A stretch of DNA of 64,000 bases. It comes from SZAS-7 sp964514655. GTDB lineage: Bacteria; Chlamydiota; Chlamydiia; Chlamydiales; FEN-1388. The stretch is taken from contig CAZEQY010000004.1 of assembly GCA_964514655.1 (NCBI GenBank), positions 116,044 to 180,043 on the forward strand, given 5' to 3'. The position numbers were made by a program, and so were the translations under genes. The notes under the pieces are model-generated. The model made no database searches and was not told where the DNA came from. It saw nothing but the letters and a program-made list of their open reading frames with translations. Of the stretch, positions 60,954 to 64,000 are shown in pieces; the stretch's first letter is position 1; each line of letters begins with the position of its first letter.

Positions 60954-61513
60954 TAAGAGTCGTTACTGGCTAATGAACTCTCAGTTCGCATGGCAAGTTC
61001 CCGCATTGCGTTGTATTCTTCCTCAGTTAAGAGGTTTTTTTCTTTAAGTGATTTGAGTTCTTCCAGTTTTTGAGTAAGAGTCTGCGTGGTATGTGTTTTC
61101 GCCAGTAATTCGCCTTCTCGCAGCGGTCGTAGATTCACAGTAATTGTCTCTGGTTCAAGCCGCCATTGGGCTCCGCTTACTGCATCTACGCCCCATCCAA
61201 TCAAACCACCAGCCAGAATGTTCCCAGCTACAGCACCGCTTATTACGTGGGTGATTTTGACTGTTTCTGTTTCATATCCAGGCTTGGTAATTGTCAAAAT
61301 GTAGTCTTGGTTTCTTTTTAAGTTCATGGTCCCAGGGCTTTGAACAGTATTTTCTCCATCAGAAATGATGGCGCCCGGTGGATTTGTGGAGACGGCTATT
61401 TTTTGTCTCGTTCCATGAACAATAGATGCGCAACTAGGAAGAATTGTGCACATGATTGAGATTATAAAAGCCTTTGAAACATATCGGTTTACTAATTGCA
61501 TAACAATTCTCAT
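60953..61513 (-). CDS. Lipoprotein with PEGA and SHOCT domains
   Basis: 186 residues. Signal with lipobox ILPSC, cysteine at about 28. A PEGA-type region (AVSTNPPGAIISDGENTVQSPGTM, then LTITKPGYETETVKI) fits a short beta-domain; a glycine-rich hydrophobic stretch (AGNILAGGLIGWGVDA) follows. The C-terminus LEELKSLKEKNLLTEEEYNAMRE is a SHOCT motif. Such proteins sit on the outer or inner membrane and may help envelope integrity. ATG 61513 or 61501 are both possible. No clear ribosome site. Confidence 0.82.
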   Translation of the reverse strand: MRIVMQLVNRYVSKAFIISIMCTILPSCASIVHGTRQKIAVSTNPPGAIISDGENTVQSPGTMNLKRNQDYILTITKPGYETETVKITHVISGAVAGNILAGGLIGWGVDAVSGAQWRLEPETITVNLRPLREGELLAKTHTTQTLTQKLEELKSLKEKNLLTEEEYNAMRELAMRTESSLASNDS

Positions 61514-61714
61514 TTTAAGTTTTTGAGTGTTAATAGAATAAACTAGAACTTACTTTATTCCAATAACAATATTTTCTTAAATGATAAAGAGGGCGGGCCA
61601 GCGGCATCAGTTTTTTGCAGAGAAGAGTCAGACCTCACACTATCACGGATTGTCTTAGCAAGCTATGATATCCTGGGGTCTACTATCTTTTTCAAAAATG
61701 CAGCACAGCAAAGC

Positions 61715-62200
61715 TTAAAATTTTCCTTGCTTTGGGTAGAACATGTATTGTTCTACTCTCTTTCTTAGTCTCAGTTCAGCATTGCAGCTCTCGAAATAAT
61801 TTTTGCATACCGGACATCTCCAGGCTTCGCTCTCATCGGGATTATCTGAGAGCAAGCGAACTGCTCTGGCTTCTTTTGATTGGTAACAGGCTGGGCAATA
61901 GCAGTGCCCTTCGCCATCTTGGAAAACCGCGTCTATCAATTTAATGCTCTTTTTTTGACTTAATTCAAATTCAAGTTGCTTTATTTTCTCGTCTTTCGAA
62001 AAACAAAGTTCTAATAATGAAAGTTCTCTTTTTCTAGACTCAAAAAGAAAAGTTTTTAATTCTAATAAAGCCTCATCTTTATTAAGAGCTGTTATTTTGT
62101 CGAGGGTTTCATGGATATGTTTATAGCCAGTTGTGATTCCTTTGGCTATGTCAACTGCTGCTTTACCTGCTTGGATTGCTGATAGGATTTCTTGTATCAT
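61715..62200 (-). CDS. Hypothetical protein with a C-terminal zinc-ribbon-like motif
   Basis: 161 residues, family not recognised. Residues about 1-85 are helical; from about 95 the pattern is CYCPACYQSK..., then WRCPVCKNYFESCN, which gives two CxxC knuckles about 30 residues apart, as in zinc ribbons. No signal peptide. The 201 bp between 61514 and 61714 holds no convincing gene, only AT-rich sequence with a possible decayed fragment on the plus strand. Confidence 0.6.
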   Translation of the reverse strand: MIQEILSAIQAGKAAVDIAKGITTGYKHIHETLDKITALNKDEALLELKTFLFESRKRELSLLELCFSKDEKIKQLEFELSQKKSIKLIDAVFQDGEGHCYCPACYQSKEARAVRLLSDNPDESEAWRCPVCKNYFESCNAELRLRKRVEQYMFYPKQGKF

Positions 62201-62327
62201 GGATGCCCTTTTATTGGATTTTTTTTGTATATTTTTTTCCGTAGTGTAGTCGTTTGAAACTGCGAATAGAGGTTAGAAAAGGTGTCAAGTTTGACACCTT
62301 TTTTCGCCTCTTTTGGGTGGTAGAGGA

Positions 62328-62534
62328 TCACGCCTTTTTCCGCTTTTGACGAATGGCTTCGATAAGGCTCTTTTTCTCGGCAAGCTCTAGCAGTTTTTTC
62401 CCTTGCTCTTGTGAAATGCCTGCAGGAGAATGTTCAGGTGAAAGCGGGACTGGGGCAATGATTTGTTGCATCTGGTTGCCGATTTCACTTAGTGCGTGTT
62501 GGAGTTCTGTGTCTGTCATTAAAAAATAATCCAT
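62328..62534 (-). CDS. Small hypothetical protein
   Basis: 68 residues with the helical pattern MDYFLMTDTELQHALSE..., ending in a basic KKRKKA-like tail. Start at 62534; a possible ribosome site is weak. A GGTGTCAAG..TTGACACC inverted repeat lies just downstream (62280-62301) and could end its transcript. Family not recognised; the coding call rests on the open frame and codon pattern alone. Confidence 0.4.
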   Translation of the reverse strand: MDYFLMTDTELQHALSEIGNQMQQIIAPVPLSPEHSPAGISQEQGKKLLELAEKKSLIEAIRQKRKKA

Positions 62535-63075
62535 CGGTATTGCTTCTTCGTATAAGGATATTTAGATTTGCCTCTAATTTAGCACTTTTATTATGAGACT
62601 GCCAATTACTTCAGTCAAGTGATGCAGGGGCTTCTCGATTTTTCCCTCTCAAGGCTTTTTGGAGGCACTATAAGGCTCCAGGGTGGTGTTTGAGTGGTCT
62701 TTCGTCATGGTTAGTGTGGCGCTTGCCTGAGGGCACTGGTTTAGGGAAAAGTGGCCCACGTAGCGTCAAAAGAATCATTTATTTGCATCGCCGCCCTAAC
62801 GCCGTGCTTTAAGGGCGCTAGTCTAACTGTGTTTGAAAAAACGGGTCAAAAAACGGGTCAGGCCTGGCATTCGGACATTAAGTTAAAAGCGTCTGATATT
62901 TAATCAGTTAAGGTTTATTGACCCTTTAATGCCCGAATGCCAGCCCTGACCCATTCCTATGACCCATTCCTCAATTTTTCAAAGTTAAGATATGTCTGGA
63001 AAAATTTGAAATTATCTTCCACTTATTTATGGGTGTCTTTATTCTTGTTAAAACGAAGTCATAGGAGGCCTTTCC
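62535..63075. other. 540-bp stretch without a gene
   Basis: No convincing ORF on either strand. It holds a CGCCCT..AGGGCG hairpin (about 62793-62818), the MITE-like element (62855-62952) and AT-rich sequence. It probably is a decayed accessory region. Confidence 0.6.
62855..62952. mobile_element. MITE-like element with 27-bp terminal inverted repeats
   Basis: The left end (62855-62881, beginning GGGTCAGG) and the right end (62926-62952, ending CCTGACCC) are inverted copies agreeing at 25 of 27 bases. The 44-bp core carries no gene. Outside the arms, ACGGGTCA and TGACCCATTCC are each repeated once more, extending the symmetry to about 62841-62966. A diverged half copy lies at 56426-56478. No transposase is present; probably mobilised in trans (inference). 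Confidence 0.6.
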
Positions 63076-63144
63076 ATGGAAAAATCAGATAGCAGCTTTT
63101 GGTCTACCTTTACAGCATCAGAGAAAAAGTGTTTATTTTGTTGA
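63076..63144 (+). CDS. 22-residue ORF with a perfect ribosome site
   Basis: AGGAGG (63063-63068) is seven bases before ATG 63076. The peptide MEKSDSSFWSTFTASEKK plus four residues ends at TGA 63142. It may be a genuine small ORF, or the start of a gene whose rest has been lost to the toxin-antitoxin locus. Low certainty. Confidence 0.3.
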   Translation: MEKSDSSFWSTFTASEKKCLFC

Positions 63145-63175
63145 ACAATTGTAGAATATGGTGTACAATAAAGAT

Positions 63176-63502
63176 ATGGACTACAGGATAGAGATTTACA
63201 AGACAGAAGACGGTACCGAACCTTTTGTTGAGTGGCTAAATGCGTTAAAAGACATGGATACGCGCACCTTAATTGTCCAAAGGCTTCAGAGGATTAAAGC
63301 TGGGAATTTTGGTGATTGCGACCCAATAGAAGATGGGTTATGGGAGTTTAGGATTCATGTTGGTCCTGGGTTTCGCCTTTACTATGCCAGAACTGGAAAA
63401 ACTGTGATTCTTCTTGTTGCTGGAGGTCTGAAGAAATCACAAAAGAGAGACATCAAACAAGCCTTGATGCACTTAAAAGATTATAAAAGGAGATTCAAGT
63501 GA
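63176..63502 (+). CDS. HigB-type (RelE/ParE superfamily) toxin
   Basis: 108 residues from ATG 63176 (MDYRIEIYKTEDGTEPFVEW); an ATG at 63158 also opens the frame. The blocks PFVEWLNAL, QRLQRIKAGNFGDC, LWEFRIHVGPGFRLYYA and GGLKKSQKRDI match the addiction-module killer protein family (Gp49-like/HigB). Such toxins are ribosome-dependent mRNA endonucleases. The stop overlaps the antitoxin start by 4 bp, as usual for such pairs. A TTGTTGAACAA palindrome lies upstream at 63138-63148. Confidence 0.88.
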   Translation: MDYRIEIYKTEDGTEPFVEWLNALKDMDTRTLIVQRLQRIKAGNFGDCDPIEDGLWEFRIHVGPGFRLYYARTGKTVILLVAGGLKKSQKRDIKQALMHLKDYKRRFK

Positions 63503-63828
63503 AACCAAAATTTAGAACATTTGATGATCTGCTAGAAGAATACCTGCAAAATCCTGAATTCGCTTTGAGTTTTTTAAATCAAGCATTTGCAGATGATGAT
63601 ATAGATGCATTCAAGAGATCATTAAAAGACATTATTAGAGTACACGGTAATCTTACAGCTTTAGCCAAAAAAGCCGAAGTAAGCCGAGGCACTTTGTATA
63701 AGTTAATGGAAGATAAGGGACAGCCAGAAATTGGCACTGTGTTGAAAGTCTTTCATGCTCTCGGTTATGAATTGACCGTTACACATCGAAAGCCTGCACG
63801 TAAAGGTACTCGTGTAACAGCATTATGA
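63499..63828 (+). CDS. HigA-type antitoxin (addiction module antidote, HTH)
   Basis: 109 residues from GTG 63499. N-terminal LLEEYLQNPEFALSFLNQAF, then an HTH (LTALAKKAEVSRGTLYKLM) and GQPEIGTVLKVFHALGYELTV are the hallmarks of the addiction-module antidote protein family. It neutralises the toxin and represses the operon by binding its promoter. Follows the toxin with a 4-bp overlap, toxin first, as in higBA. Next to a tRNA gene, a common insertion site for such islands. Confidence 0.88.
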   Translation: MKPKFRTFDDLLEEYLQNPEFALSFLNQAFADDDIDAFKRSLKDIIRVHGNLTALAKKAEVSRGTLYKLMEDKGQPEIGTVLKVFHALGYELTVTHRKPARKGTRVTAL

Positions 63829-63860
63829 ATGATTATATGATGATGTTCAGTAGTAAATAA

Positions 63861-63890
63861 AGGAGCTATGGCATTACTGCCATAGCTCCT
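63861..63890 (+). terminator. Stem-loop after the antitoxin gene
   Basis: AGGAGCTATGGCA (63861-63873) pairs perfectly with TGCCATAGCTCCT (63878-63890) around TTAC, followed by TTTAACG. A second, nested structure follows: CGAAGATAA (63895-63903) pairs with TTATCTTCG (63928-63936), with GTCCC..GGGAC inside. It may terminate both the toxin operon and the minus-strand tRNA. Confidence 0.75.
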
Positions 63891-63948
63891 TTAACGAAGA
63901 TAACCTCAAGTCCCGTTAGGGACCTATTTATCTTCGAGCGGTTTGGCT

Positions 63949-64000
63949 TGCTCGGAGAGGGACTCGAACCCACACGGGATTGCTCCCAGGGGATTTTAAG
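63949..64000 (-). tRNA. tRNA-Leu (UAA), 3' part only
   Basis: Read on the minus strand: anticodon loop CTTAAAA (anticodon TAA) with stem TCCCC, a long variable arm (GGGAGCAATCCC), T-loop GGTTCGAGTCCC and acceptor end CCGAGC plus discriminator A at 63949. The long variable arm fits Leu/Ser; the anticodon fixes Leu. CCA is not encoded. The 5' half lies beyond the window. Confidence 0.88.

Noticed and set aside
61600..61714. Plus-strand stretch that reads as a protein fragment (SDLTLSRIVLASYDILGSTI)
   Set aside because: No start, no ribosome site and it runs into the minus-strand gene; perhaps a decayed remnant, but too little to call.

Overview
The window looks like chromosome of a member of the Chlamydiota, probably one of the large-genome lineages outside the Chlamydiaceae. 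This is inferred from gene content, not from a search. The supporting signs are a V-type ATPase operon in the order E / DUF2764 / A / B / D / I / K, a UPF0158 protein with a histone-like tail, a beta-helix protein with GGAI/FxxN-like repeats as in chlamydial polymorphic membrane proteins, and a compact riboflavin operon. Genes are dense, often overlapping by 1-40 bp, with ATG, GTG and TTG starts.

Layout. 1-7093 (minus): V-type ATPase operon, ending in the first codons of atpK. 7290-10091: UPF0158 protein, flavin reductase and an NMT1/THI5-type binding lipoprotein whose Shine-Dalgarno is buried in a hexanucleotide-repeat hairpin. 10278-12371: membrane pyrophosphatase. 12499-23616 (plus): adenosine-deaminase-like enzyme, topoisomerase III, beta-helix protein, M29 aminopeptidase, a P-type ATPase that has lost its phosphorylated aspartate, an RlmK-like methyltransferase, RF3 and heme O synthase. 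23576-30267: a formylglycine-generating enzyme with its cysteine pair, a secreted CXXCH protein, an RsmB-like methyltransferase, a collagen-like protein with a BclA-type C-terminus, a glycosyltransferase and a lipase.

30247-41678 is the most unusual part. Two paralogous cassettes, each an unknown protein plus an NCS1-like permease plus a DUF917 protein, point away from each other around a three-gene ABC exporter. The left one ends in a hydantoinase/oxoprolinase A subunit. Each is preceded by a short basic ORF ending 93-97 nt before the unknown gene. I infer uptake and breakdown of a hydantoin-like or related cyclic compound.

41773-48853: a large secreted beta-helix protein, then ribD-ribE-ribBA-ribH-surE and an SDR with a signal-like N-terminus. 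48914-60520: a frameshifted small gene, an amidohydrolase, an EEP-family phosphodiesterase, a VanY-like peptidase, an FAD-linked oxidase, a DHFR-like reductase, a beta-lactamase-fold hydrolase, a histidine phosphatase, an S41 peptidase, a possible Cys/His/Glu enzyme and a Nudix hydrolase. The beta-lactamase-like and S41 proteins seem to share an N-terminal domain, and some of these cytosol-type hydrolases could be host-directed effectors (inference).

60532-64000 is decayed accessory DNA: a Fic-like C-terminal remnant split by a 24-bp perfect inverted repeat, a PEGA/SHOCT lipoprotein, small orphan ORFs, a MITE-like 27-bp inverted-repeat element with a diverged second copy at 56.4 kb, a HigB/HigA-type toxin-antitoxin pair, and the 3' part of a tRNA-Leu(UAA) at the window edge.
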